From Bradysia coprophila (taxonomy: Eukaryota; Arthropoda; Insecta; Diptera; Sciaridae), in NCBI RefSeq assembly GCF_014529535.1, contig NW_023503501.1, forward strand, positions 7,198,150-7,262,149: DNA of 64,000 nucleotides. The letters run 5' to 3'. The translations under genes and the position numbers were made by a program. Under the pieces are notes generated by a model that saw nothing but the letters and a program-made list of their open reading frames with translations, ran no database searches and had not been told where the DNA came from. Position 1 is the stretch's first letter. Every line of letters starts with the position of its first letter. Below are positions 32,495-45,600 of the stretch, in pieces.

Positions 32495-33800
32495 GTTTCA
32501 ACGTGTGACAACAGATATAACTTCATTTCATTTTGGAAATGAGCTTGAATTATGAATAAGTTGAAACTCGGAATAGCTCAGAAAAATCAATTTATTTGCC
32601 AAATATTTCGATCTCAAATCGAGATCATCATCAGTGGCTGTAACAATAATTCAGTCATGACACAAAATGAATTTTCATCATGGGCCATTAATTTTACAAG
32701 TGTTTTTTGAGCAAGATGTGAGGTTCTCTCATACATAAATTGAACACTTTCTTGAAAATAATGTTGCTTGGTTTCCAGTGGTTCTTCAAGAAGAACGGTA
32801 TGATCGTTTATGTAAAAACGCGAGCGTAGCCAATGAAAGTAGAGAACAGGTATGGTCGATCGCCGAATTCGTCTTAAACGCACTCGCATTTTATGTCAAA
32901 ATAATATGAAAATAAGTGCGTTTAAGTACGAAAATCAAATTTTTATGTCCTCCGGGAGGACAATAGACCATAACTGTTTTCCACTTTCATTGAGCGTAGC
33001 GAGTGAATCTGTTTTTTTTTATTCATCGCGTCAGTTGATGATATATGCTGAAGTTAATGTAATGCGTTTTGTAGTTTTTCCCTTAAATGAATGTGAACTA
33101 ATTCTTTTACTAATAATAACGGAAGAATGTGTCAGAAATGCAAGCGGAGCGGGGCAAAAAAAATTATTAAGTGGCTTTAAATCATTGGAGCGCTCGGGAG
33201 CTGTTCATCCAAACTCTATCTTAATTTTCATAAAATTGTAAATATTTCCTAAACTTTGAGTGTTCTGTCGTTGAAAGTGTTCTCTTAAGATCCCAAACTA
33301 CGCAAAGTTTTTTTTAAAGAAGTTATTGAATTATTAGCTGTTCTCATAGAACTGGTCTTGGAGTTAATCACAATAGACTCTGCGTTTCCTTCGTAGGGCT
33401 AGGAACAGATCAGATCGATCTGATTTTTTTTTCAGATTGATCTGAGATTTGCCCGATCTGAATCTGAATCTGAATCCGACTTGAAAATTTTGATCTGATC
33501 TGAATCTGATCTGAAATCTGAAAACTTGAATCTGATCTGATCCAACCTGAATGATCTAAAGCGATCTGAAGTTCCAAGAATAAAATTTGAAATTCCAAAA
33601 ATTGCTACTAATATAGAAATATTTTTGATTTTATTAGTTCAAGAATTTCTGATAAATTAGCATTTGTTTAGTCATAATGATTTTCAGATTTCAGATTGAT
33701 CCAAAAACTTTCAGATTCAAATTTTCAGATTTCAGATCAGATCAGTTCAGGCCGCCAGAGATCGGGATCTGAATCTGAAATTTTCAGATCGCCTTTTTAG

Positions 33801-34861
33801 CCCCGTACGAAGTACTGGGGGCTTATAAGATTAATATGCCGTTTGTAACACGTCGAATTGGAAGCAGACAGTAAGGGCAAAGCATTTGGTTATGTTCATA
33901 GATGACGAATCCGCAATAAAAAAAAATGTCCGTCCGTCCGTCCGTCCGTGATCCCTCTAGCTTGAGTAAATCACAACCTTTTTTCAAAATTCTTTTTTTC
34001 CCCGATTGGTATCGACAAAAGTAAGGTCAAGTTCGAAAATAAGCATGGTAGGGTCGGCCCCTCCAGAGCTAGGGCGGCCCTAGTAGGGCCCTATAGGTGT
34101 TTTTCAGTCTTTCGACGATATCTACTGAAATACGCAATCAATAGCTGCTTGTGATATATCAAATGAAAGGTATTGACGAGTAGAACAAAGTTGCTGAACA
34201 TCGTTTTTGGGTAAGATGCAACGTGGGCTTGTTGGGAGGGCTCAAAGGTCGTTACTCGGCCCTAAGTGTTTTTTGCACATAAATCGAGTAAATCTCATCC
34301 GATTTTGCTAGTTTTTGTTTCATTTGAGAGATAATTGAATGCCCAATAGAATGATGGCGAAAAAAGTTTCAAATTTGGGCCCTTGCACTAAGGCCGCTAC
34401 TCGGCCCTAAGTGCTTTTTGCTCATAAATCGAGTAAATCTCTTCCGATTTTGCTAGTTTTAGTTTTTTAAGGAAGGTAATTGAATATCGAAAAGAACGTG
34501 ACGAAAAAAGTTTCAAATTAGGGCCCTTGGACTAAGGCCGCTACTCGGCCCTAAGTGTTTTTTGCACATAAATCGAGTAAATCTCATCCAATTTTGCTAG
34601 TTTTTGTTTCATTTGAGAGATAATTGAATGCCGAATAGAATGATGGCGAAAAAAGTTTCAAATTAGGGCCCTTGGACTAAGGCCGCTACTCGGCCCTAAG
34701 TGTTTTTTGCACATAAATCGAGTAAATCTCATCCAATTTTGCTATTTTTTGTTTCATTTGAGAGATAATTGAATACCGAATAGAATGATGGCAAAAAATT
34801 TTGGGTTTCTAAAATAATGTCGTAAATTGTTGGTTTTATTTGAAAGGTACTTCGTACGGGC
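33801..34861. mobile_element. Inner TIR element carrying a 145-bp tandem repeat
   Basis: Ends CCCCGTACGAAGTAC and GTACTTCGTACGGG. Near the left end is a GTCC microsatellite (33928-33949). Four tandem units of 144-145 bp start near 34256, 34401, 34545 and 34690, each with TCGGCCCTAAGTG and ATAAATCGAGTAAATCTC. Nested in the GATCTGA-rich element. Confidence 0.75.
34256..34800. repeat. Tandem repeat, four units of about 145 bp
   Basis: The spacing between successive TCGGCCCTAAGTG words is 145, 144 and 145 bp. Units differ by scattered substitutions. The last unit degenerates after AATGATGGC. Confidence 0.85.
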
Positions 34862-35788
34862 TTTCGTAATTGCGCTATGCGCAATTTTAAAAATGAACAC
34901 TTTCAGTAAATTTGACCATGCTCAACTTGACTTGCATTTTGGTAACAGACGCATTAGAGGGTTGTAGACGTATTAGGATTCCGGGCTTATTAGGGCTACG
35001 GACGTATTATGGTTGCGGACGAAATAGGATTACGGGTTGTACGGGGCTAAGTCGCAGCAAACGCTCCGACTGTTCTGATGCCTTGTTTCAGATTCAGATC
35101 AGGTCAGAACGATCTGTTTCGAGCCCTAGTTAAAACACAGAAGCAGAAGACATGCATTTATGCGTAACATAGACTTCATATTTAACATCTCAGATCGTGA
35201 TAATAATTGGACTTCTGTGTACACATGCTTTTGTGCAATTCAACTTTTCATTTCATTCACATTCCATGTGCGATTCGAGTGGCTATTCAAAACACTATCA
35301 CGGAAATGATAAGCTTTAAGTGTTATGGCATGACAACGCATATAATAATTATAATGACAAATTTAATAATAGTTCTTTCGTCGTGATGCAGTTGCTGTTA
35401 GACCTGTTATACGAATTTGTATTTCTTTTTTTTTGTCGTGACCACCGATATAATTTATTGTTGGCAAGGAAACTAATTTTTTTATCTTCTTCCCTATAAA
35501 ATGAAGCTCATTTATGTTATTACAAAATTGTGCCATCTTTGTCCACTTAATTGGCTCATAATAGTATGCATCACGTCAGAAGTTCCAGATTTTGACAAGA
35601 GAGGACGGTACAGGCTGACCCGTAGGTGAGGGCGGTATTCCCAATCGTCAAATTAAAATTTTGAAAATTGATAATCGAGAAATAAAACGATAAACGTTTC
35701 AAATTCAATTTATTCATGGCATTCACTCGCTTTTAAGTTACATCTGTTCACAATCCACCAAAATTTTCGTGTCGAATTTCCAACACTT

Positions 35789-36839
35789 CTACTGAAGCAC
35801 AAACGTTTCAACAATTTGGTTGAACTCTTTCGCATAATTACGATGAATGAAATGCTTTCCGTCCGGGAAAAAGTGAATTCTAGCATTCTGGAGATTCTCT
35901 GCCAAATACAATGGATGCTCCTTTCGAATCCAATTGTCCGCTTCGCCATGCAAAATCAACACCGGACACTTCACTTTCGGTAAGTCTTCTCTACAAATAT
36001 TGTCCGTCTTCATTATTGCATCAGCTGAATTAGCATACATGCGATATAATTCCTCTGCGCCATAGATTTGCAGATTCGCATCATTGGCTGATGCACCTAA
36101 TGTTTCGCCGCTCATGAATTTTTTCAAATTTTCCTTGTCAGCATCGCTCACATAGGACTTTGTTCCCCAAACTGTAACATTTAAAACTCGTTTCGGATAG
36201 GCTGCTGCTAATATAAGAGCAGTTGCACCTCCAGCACAGAAGCCGAGAATTGAATAGGTGTCGATTTCTAGAAGCTAAGATAAAGACGAAATCAGATTTT
36301 TATGCAAATAACTACTATGTACGGCCTTTTGCATCTCGAAGGACATTTGTTTCGGAGGTTTATGATTAGTAAAGAATTGGTTGTTTAGCAACTGTAGGGC
36401 TGTAGGCCCACCAAACATTCGTTATAAAATTTACACAAAACAATTTGCTTATACCTCCATCAGTCTGGCAACGAGATGTGCATCCTTACGAAGAGCATTC
36501 TTATCGTGGAAATCGCGGTATGGAGGTCGACTCTGTCCGTATCCTGTGTAATCGTATATAATCGTTGGCCACAATGCCCATAATATATTATTGACAACAC
36601 AAACCTGGAGGATCCCATGAGACCAGCGTAAATTTTTCTTTATCTAAACTTTCCAGCTGTTCATCAAAGTCCTTTTCAATGGTACCTTAAGAACAAATTC
36701 TTTTCGTTAAAAAGGTCTCATTTCATCATTTCTAGTTTTAACACTCACCAAAAGTACCGGGTAGCAAAACAATAGTATGTGGCCCATTGCCTACCTTCAA
36801 ATAGTTGACTGATAAGTCGTCCGATAGTTTTATTTTCAT
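35789..36839 (-). CDS. BPHL-like alpha/beta hydrolase with Cys at the nucleophile position
   Basis: Four exons, 36839-36749, 36685-36605, 36543-36455 and 36274-35789, giving 248 aa. It aligns over its length with the biphenyl hydrolase-like/valacyclovirase family: VLLPGTFGTIEKDFDEQL (oxyanion-hole strand), LVSWDPPGYGQSRPPYRDF, ILGFCAGGATALILAAAYP (nucleophile elbow), VWGTKSYVSD, KCPVLILHGEADNWI (acid Asp near residue 200) and FFPDGKHFIHR (His near 228). Family members hydrolyse small alpha-amino esters and use Ser in G-x-S-x-G. Here the elbow reads G-F-C-A-G, with TGT at 36238-36236 (Cys100). Cys-His-Asp triads exist in dienelactone hydrolases, so activity is possible but the substrate may differ. 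No clear mitochondrial targeting sequence is present. Confidence 0.9.
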
Positions 36840-37117
36840 TTCGAAATTGACACTGTTAGATAAGCACTACGAACCTTACAATGCTATTGTTCGCACTGAA
36901 CTAATAGATCACGTTTCTATTGAAGACCTTTTATGTCTCTTATCACCACAAATATTATGTTGTACCGGCATGATTTGCGGTTCTGGACAAATGAATCATA
37001 ACGACGAATAATTTTTGTGATAAAGATTGTCTGGGAAATATAGGGCCTATTTGTGGAAATAAAATGTTGTTTTGTTTGTCGTCTTTCGTCTTTGTGCAGA
37101 TTATACAATTATTAAAT

Positions 37118-37363
37118 CAAAGGCTAACTTATGCAGAATCAGCAACAGCTGAACATCTCCACTCCAGGTGGTCGACAAAGACAATACCTTTGTATCGAAA
37201 ACAATTCAAAGGCAAGCTACATACAGTTCATACACACGTTAAGGTCATCTACGTATGACTGTAGTAAACTCGTTGTTTAGAAAGTGTTTGGATTGTACAA
37301 GTAGAATGTGTTTTTTGATCAGCTGGTTAAGTTCAGCTGTTGCTGATTCTACATAAGCCTTTG
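37118..37363. mobile_element. MITE with about 37-bp inverted repeats
   Basis: CAAAGGCTAACTTATGCAGA and ATCAGCAACAGCTGAAC on the left. GTTCAGCTGTTGCTGAT and TCTACATAAGCCTTTG on the right. No ORF. Confidence 0.75.
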
Positions 37364-37755
37364 GTTTAAAAGCAGTGTGTGTACCAATTAAGCTCAGATA
37401 CAAGAACAGGCATAACATCTGTTGGTACGAACATATATCAGACACAAATTTATTGTTTGGGACTTCGTCGGCTGTTTCTCATTTTTCTTTTCTTCTGTTG
37501 TTATTAATCAAATGAATTGCGCTGAATATTCCACGACTTCCTGAAGAAACGTTCAGTTTCTGAAAAACCGTCGACCATTCGTCATTTCTTCAAGAAGTTG
37601 AACTTTCTTCAAGAAGTCAATACACATGTCGTCGATTTTTCAGCGCAATTCGGATCACCATTTAATCATTGGTTCAAAATCTCACACATCGTTTGTTAAT
37701 TTTGGCATTGTACATGACAACAAATCTTGTGACCAAAACAACCTCATTTCGCAAC

Positions 37756-37796
37756 TTGTTGCATAATAGTATGTTCAACATACTATTATGCAACAA
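37756..37796. repeat. 41-bp perfect palindrome
   Basis: TTGTTGCATAATAGTATGTT, a single C, then its exact reverse complement. The inner words recur just downstream (AACATACTAT). Confidence 0.85.
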
Positions 37797-39645
37797 CATA
37801 CTATGTTATATGTATTGTAATGTTGATTTTTTCAGCACGAGATCCAAAAATTGGAAAATTGGGTCGTGTGCTGAAAAATCTCATTACAACACGTGTAACA
37901 CATCATGATGTGTGCCAACCGAGAACAAATGCCCAAAAATAACTATTATGGCCCGGAATAAATGAAGCGATAATTTTGAATTTAATTTTTTTTATTTGAA
38001 TTTGAATATGCCGCTTTAAATTTGATAACGTTGGTCATCAAACCCATTCATTTTGTGTCTTTAATAAGTGCAAAACAATTTTACGCGCCATCTATAAGTT
38101 GGAAGTAAGAGTATGAAGTATTCAAACATGAAATGGAATGAAAATAGATTGAGGAATATTGTGTTCTTACTTTGCTTGTTTTGACGAATAGATTGATACT
38201 CGTATACCTTTGAGTTTTGAATTGTGTGTAGAAAGGTTACCGACGTTACCAAAAATGAATAGACAAACTCAAGGTCTTATTACATAATATGTAACAGAAG
38301 TTACGCAGATTTCTAAGAGAGTAAAGCTCTATGCAGCCAATTGAACTATCTACGCGTGGAATAAATGTTTGTCACTACAATATTTCGATCAGACATCAAA
38401 TTGTCTGACAGTAAGTTAACACCTTGCCGTAGTTTGCGTTAAGTCTTCGTTCTTCCACAAAACAAAACAAAATTTTTTTTTTCGACCCTGCCAATAATGA
38501 CTATTAAAAAAAAATTTGTAAGAAAAAACAATTATCAAAGTGTTTGTTTCGCAACAAACTTCATTCACTACGCGCCATATTCGTTCTTCGTCGAATTCAC
38601 ACTGTGAGCGCTGTGTGAGCAGGTGTGTGACATTCGAACACAATTGGTAACGACTAGGCTATTTTTTGTTTGTTTTTGTTAGGTTGAATTTCCACATAAA
38701 AACTGTGTAATACCGGTCATAACTTTTATATCATTACCAAATGTTTTGAATCGGCAGCGGGATGGAACATTTCCGTGTCATAATTGACTTGGAATATGGT
38801 CTAGTTTTTATGGGAATCTGAATCTTTTTGTAAAAATAGTAAATTACGTTCTCGTTTGGAACTTTTTATTTTGTCCATTGTGGTGTCTAGCGAAAGGCGA
38901 TGGATACACAAGTCAAAATACAAGGTTACAAACAATTAATAATAGGATATTACCATACCGGTGAAGTAATGAGACTCGTTTCCTACAAAAAACTTGTCAA
39001 ATCGAAAAACATTTTAAATGTAAAAAGTGGATCCATCCTCGGACATTTATGAGTCGTTGGACTAATAAAAAAAAAAAAAACAAATGTCCTCTGATAAATT
39101 TGGCATTTTTAATAGAAAACAGGTGCTTTACTTCATATTATCACAAAGTATTATTAACGATAAAAACCAACAAAGTTGAGAAAGCTACTAATCGTCTGAG
39201 GATCAGTATACAATTATCGTACTCGTTTAAAAGTTTCTTCTTTTAATTTAATCATAAATTATTTTAGTTGATCCGTTCAGCGACTATTATCCGGTACTCG
39301 GTCAAAGTTATTTACGTATCTGTTTTCGGCGATTGATTTTAGGTGACTACGCTAATTGTAGCCTCAATTTAAACCTGAAATAACTCGTACCAAACAGGTA
39401 CGTATACAACTTTTCATGCACGAAAATCCGATAACAATTTTAAAATGCCCGCATTTTCGCTCCCGCCGCATAAAATGGTAATTTAAGTGGTACAACCAGT
39501 GTCTGCATAAAAATTCAACTTGACAAAACAAAAAATTCGTTTTATTGCGTTTCGTTCAAAGTGTCATACCCCACACTGTGAGTTAAATTTCGTGTTGTCG
39601 GGCTGTGTTTCTGTTTTCTGTGAAAAAAATATCAAATAATAAAAT

Positions 39646-42600
39646 ATGGGAAAGTCAAAATTTCCGGGAAAACCATCGAAAATAGTGAATAAGAAGCGTG
39701 TTAGTGTATTAAATAGTGTTGCGAATAATCCGTTTGGTGATAATTCGGCTGAAGATGATGGCGATCAAGTTTCGAGCTCCGAAAGTGAAACAACAAAAAC
39801 ATTCGATGGTCATGGCACTCAGGTAATAATAAATATTGAGAAAAAATTTCAATTGTACGAAATTGTGGAGCATTTTACACTTTTTCGGAACGTTCTTTTA
39901 ATGATTTGGCGAGTAATTCAACGGTTTTTCGGTGGATCAGTGGCAATTAGCAACGATATATCGTTGAATTAATCCAGAAAAAAAAATTATTTTCTTTTAT
40001 ATCAAACAAAATTTTAGTTTGTTTATTTGGGGAAATTCATCTGTCTAAATTTCAAAGCGTTTTTCATTGGGGGATACAATCTACCAAACACCATACGGAC
40101 TCTGTTTAAAATATATATCGCTAAATGATGTAATACTTTTTCATTAAATTGCGAATTAATTGCCTATATAACATTGTATTTGTGCATATTGTATATGTTC
40201 GTTAGTAGTTTTTTTTTGTGCGGGATTTCTGATATATTTTTTTTCAATTTTATGTTCCTTTATGAATAATATTCTCTCGCGTATATTACACACATTCATT
40301 TTGTGTTGACTGGAAGTATGCGCGATTTTTTTTTTCGTATGTACTCTTTCGTGTATTATTTTGTCGATTTTTTTTTTTTCATTTTCGCTGTTTAATATCA
40401 TTCGGGATGAGCAATATTTAGCAGTTTTTGAAAGCTGAAACGCAATTTCAATTTGGGCTCTCGCGTAATTATGCTGCACGACAAGAAATTTGACATTCTC
40501 ATCGGACAAAACAGCAATTCGCTTTTACGGTTCAATTAAAACTTTAGACATCAGTCTGACGAATAATTGACTGGTGGAATTGATGAACGCAGAAATGGAC
40601 ATTTAAGCAAAGTTGACTTTTTCATTAATTCGAGAATTTTAGCTGTCCTCGGTACATAAGTCAACGATTTTAGATGATCATTAGTTTGAACCCATGTAAT
40701 AGTACTTTATTTCATATGGAGTAGGATCCTCGAGCGACAGCGAGAATCCTACTCCATATGAAATACAATGCTTTATTGCATGAGCGAAAACGAGACAACA
40801 ACATATGACTGTTTTGACAGCGAACGATTAATGTATGAATTAGCGCTCTAGATAAGTAATTTTTCGGGGAATCACACCGCGAATGCAATAATGAATGAAT
40901 ATCTGCACTCCATTATGTCAATGACACAAAAATGATACGAGTCATACGCAAAACATTTCCTCTGGCTAGTTTTCCTTTCGCTGTATTCACGGCAATTGTA
41001 TTTAGTCAAAATTATGCCTCTAATGAAATGTTTTGTAACAGGTTTCAATAATATCCTTAGAAAACTGAAATGAATAAATCATACACTCAGACAGGTTATT
41101 GTGCGAACTGAAATCGATACAATTGTTGTGGGCCGATGGGTTTTGTTTTGAATGAAAAATCGATAATTATATATAGAGCGTTGTGGCATTGTAGCATATA
41201 CTGCATCACAGCGAAAATGTTTCTTACCACGTGCGGTCTTATCACGTAACATTGTAGCTCTGAAAACTATTATACTGCGTGAATGCAACGAGGAACGTGT
41301 TAAATTGATCAAAGCGTTAAACATCACAGGGGTGTAACTTAGAACAATTTTTGTTGTCGCTGCCTTAGAACATTTTTGATTTTTGTACCAGCCCTGTTGA
41401 ATGTCGTTCAAAAACATCGAATCGTTTTTTAATTTTCTGAATGAGCTCATTACCGACAATACCACAACATGTACCGAAATATTTTTTGAACCGGTGGGTG
41501 GCGAATTAAAGTCGCATTTGCGTCTAGTTCTCCAATTAATTTAATTAAAATCTGATTCTTATTGTAAAAAAAAACTTGGAACGAGCCGAACAATTCTTAT
41601 GATCTGGAATTTTGATTACCCAACGCAGATCCAGTCAAATAAATCGACAAACATTTTAAATGCAAATTTAACCGATTTCTGTGATACAATTGGAAATTCC
41701 AGATCATACGAATTGTTCGGCTCGTTCCAAGGTTTTTTTTTTTAAATAATATCAAATTTTTATTAATTTAATTAAAGAAATAGATGCCCTTTTTCATATA
41801 GTTCGTTAATGTTTATAGTTTTCGGCAACAACGATTTTCTGTTATAGTAATTGTCTTCGGCAATTGCCTAAAATCGATGGTATTTTACGACAATTTTTAT
41901 GGTAAAGTGTACACCCGTGGTTAACATCAGTAATAAATATATTCCAGCGATAGGGAACCATGTGACAATTCATAACGAATGTTAACCCTGACTTTTTCCT
42001 CACTTTTGTTCAATAACCATTTGACAACAAAATTTCAATTTTATCGACGAGATGCCGCCGAGATGCGATCACGTGTTTTTGCATCTTTTCGCTGATTTGT
42101 TTGAGGATTTTTATAGTAAAATATAAAAACCAGACACAAATCAAGTCTACAGAACGTCATTAACATCATTACCATTCGCAGAAAAAAAAAACGTTTTCAG
42201 AATTTTTAACAAAACCCATGTTTGTTAGTTCAACAAAAAGTTTGCAACTCGAAACACACTCTCGGGGTGGGTGAAAAAAGAAGTGTATGCTTTGTATGAA
42301 CAGAAAAAAAATGGTATATCGAGAAGTGAATTTTTATTTTATAAATAATCAATGAAGTTGCTAAGTAAAGAGCACCGTGTACAAACAAAAGAGCTTATTA
42401 ATATAATACTTGCAGGGTAGGAACAAAAATAATATTCTTACGTATATAGGTAGCACGTAAACATTAAAAAGAAAAATGGGGGAGTGTGAATTTGTTACAT
42501 TTTATATCAAACATAAGGGGTTAAAAGTTGAACACAACATCAGACTGGTTTGTGTAATTATAGTCAGTGCACTCGTTTGTTTAGCAAATTGTTTATGACG

Positions 42601-45600
42601 TTGTTTCGATCTCTCGTCTACCTATCAAATATGTTATGACATGAGTCGGTGAGTCGAAAAGTTTTTTTTTTTTTTCATTTTAAAATGGTTCGCTTTATTC
42701 ACTCGCTTGTTATTGTGCAGTGGACTCAATTAGTATATGGCAATCATTTTTATTAATTCCGCATTTAATTTCTGCATTCAACTATTTTTTTTCGTGTTGA
42801 TTTAAAACTATAAAAAACTTGAATTCTAAATTTATGCTCTGTGCAATACGGTCATTGAGCTATTATTACTATAACTCGTTACATATGATAATATGCGATA
42901 TGTATGCGTTCTGTATAGCCAGCTCTGAACATTATTATTTAATTAATGCCACTGTGGTTTTTGAATGATTGATTATGATACTCGGAATGTATTGACGGAC
43001 GGCGTTTTACAATTTCACAATTAAAATCAATATGTACCTGAATTTATGGGCTTCAATTGGAGCTAATACTCCCCGGAATCGGTATAATTAATGGATTGTT
43101 CGTGGTGGTGCAAATAAATTTTCATTACTGGCTATGGTTGATTCGATAGTGATTTTCAAATCATATTTTATCTGAAAATTCAGAGCTACAGAGCTGGAGG
43201 CACACATTAATGAATATATGTATCAACACCTCACAAACATTTTATGCTCATTGACCTACATTGTACTGAACAATTTCATTTAAGTGATTTATAAGAGTCA
43301 ATGGAGGGATCTCATTGTTAGTACTATATTGAGGTTATATGGCTTCGGGGTGTGTTTTCAGCGTTTGGTTAATATCTTCAGCCAAATAAGGTTACGAATC
43401 GAATCGAGGTAAAGCTCTGAACAGTGAGAATCTAACCCAATGATTCGTGCTTCCGAAATCACTGAACCAGGGTCTGTCTCTGAGAAAGTTTTTTTTTGTG
43501 AAAATCAGAAAAATTTTGGAAAATGAAAACTTTCAAGAAAAAGGGAGAAATATTTCCCGAATTTTCTTGATTTTCACTAACTTTCTTCTATTTTAAGAAA
43601 ACCGAAGAAACCTGGAAATTTTTGTGACAAATATTCGGATACCGGAAAACCAGCGGGAAATGTATGTGCGGGGAGTCACTTTTTTTTTGGATACCTTGAA
43701 ATTTCGACTCGGATACATAATTTGCATACGCGTGCACTGAACGTTTTAGTAAGCCCTGAAGATGGCAACAACCTAGTTGTCGAAAGCTAAGCAAAATAAA
43801 CTAAAAAATCACACAAAAACCACTTTTCCAATTAATTACAATCAATAGGTTTGTTCCAAGTAACTGTAAACACGAACTTTGACAACCCGAACAACGACAA
43901 TTTCATCCATAGCAACGTCGCTTACGTGATATTTCATACAAATCGACCAACGTCGCCTACGCGATTTACACAGAGGTATTATTGAGGTTATGGTTATATG
44001 GATGAAATTTGACAATTCATATGGCCTTGGAACAAACCTATACGAACGGTTTCCTTATCCTAGTTGCCGAACCGAATACCGACTGTCGGAAATAGACCTT
44101 TTTAACCTGTTAACCCGTCTGGGCTGTCATCTGCTATCGACACGACAGCAATAATAAACGACAAGCTTCAACTAATGAGGTCTTATAAAGCAAAAAGCGT
44201 GTTCAAAACAAACGAAGTAAAAGATTTCCGAAATCAATCTTTGAAAATATTCGATCAAATGAAGTAATACATAAGATAGTAAAACTGTTAATATGCTTGC
44301 CGTCTGTGACAGGTTAAAGAATATCGAATAATTGTTTGAGATTCCAGATTCTCGTGTTAATATTTTTATCGTAATCCTCGTCGATGCCCAGAGCGATAAT
44401 CCCACCAGTCGCAATAACAGAACACAAACTAGTACGTTTGTCAATCGAAAATTATCGCAGCTCTCATTCGACAATGAAATATTTCCGTAGGGTGTTCTGC
44501 GAGTAAGTATTGGGAATATTTCTAAAGCCAGGCCAGTCCTAACATCAGCTTTCCCAACTACAATATCGACAAAAAAAAATCCACGAAAAAAAACTCAATT
44601 ACCGCCTCCGCCTGACTCATTGTAATACGAAATTTAGTTCACGATCGTCTCTTTCAATTAAAAACGAGCCAAAAAAAAAACTGCAAAGGAAATGCATACA
44701 AAAAGCCCATTAATTACAAATCGACGACATTGACTAAAGTCATTTCTTTATGCTTCGCTTTATGACAAATAAATAAACTTTTTCTCCTGTTCGTATTTTC
44801 AAGACGAGTATATAATACTGTACACATGGGATAATTGCACAAACAATGCGCCGAGTGTTCAATACATTAACACACACGGCCAATTATCCATCTAATATGA
44901 ATCGACAACGTAAACTCGTGTGTACCACAACACAACTTAGCACAGCGCATGGAAAGACCGTATAAACGGATAATTCTTGCAAAGAGAAAGGTTAATATGC
45001 GCTGTTTTAACGCTTGAGCCATTACAGAACAGACCACCAATAAATATGGAAGTCAAATTCCGATCTTATTTTATATAATCTGCATTTTAAAATGCACATA
45101 AATCCGAAAACATTCCTGGTATTAAAATGATATGATATATGTCGGTGTAAGACCAGGCTGTACGATATATTATATACACAAATCGATCTGCTTTATAGAG
45201 ACTATATTATAGTTTTGCTCTGGTGTTGATATAAAATAACTTAATAAAATTATATGTTTTCTGTCCCGTCCTGTTCACTGCTTTTTTTTTAACACAATTT
45301 ACATAAAATAAAATTTTTCGCTCATTTATGACGAGTATAAAATATACTAACGAATCAAAATGTGTTTTATATTAAATGGATAAAAACACAAGACAAAAAA
45401 AAATAAAGAACAAGCAAAACAAGTTAATTGCCCATCACACATTTCCATCATCGTCCACCAAGAGCACTCAAGGTCAGCGTAAACTTATGAAGAAGAAGAA
45501 GAGGAAAAAAATGGAAGGCAAAAAAATCTGAAAAATTAAATCCGAATAAAATACCATTGTGCGAGCTTATTAAAATCGAAAGAATATAAAAATATTATTT

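Larger units (their letters stand above)
33394..35128. mobile_element. Outer TIR element rich in GATCTGA words
   Basis: The ends are inverted: TAGGGCTAGGAACAGATC on the left, GATCTGTTTCGAGCCCTA on the right, with three mismatches. The left subterminal zone (33410-33560 and 33685-33790) is a degenerate array of GATCTGAATCTGA-type words. It contains a second TIR element. No ORF with domain similarity. Confidence 0.65.
31957..35788. other. Intergenic region rich in TIR elements
   Basis: The SARNP upstream region is at the left. It then holds a 227-bp MITE at 32268-32494 and a nested pair of TIR elements at 33394-35128. An ORF of 129 codons at 32852-33241 overlaps a local inverted repeat (TCTTAAACGCACT against AGTGCGTTTAAGT) and looks repeat-derived. 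No supported gene. Confidence 0.5.
36840..39645. other. Intergenic region with foldbacks
   Basis: Lies between the hydrolase and trithorax, which are divergent. It holds a MITE at 37118-37363, a 41-bp palindrome at 37756-37796 and smaller inverted repeats near 37514-37652 (GAATTGCGCTGAA against TTCAGCGCAATTC) and 37829-37881 (TTTTTCAGCAC against GTGCTGAAAAA). No supported gene. Confidence 0.5.

Noticed and set aside
32852-33241. 129-codon plus-strand ORF
   Set aside because: Begins at a non-conserved site and spans local inverted repeats. The low-complexity translation has no domain.
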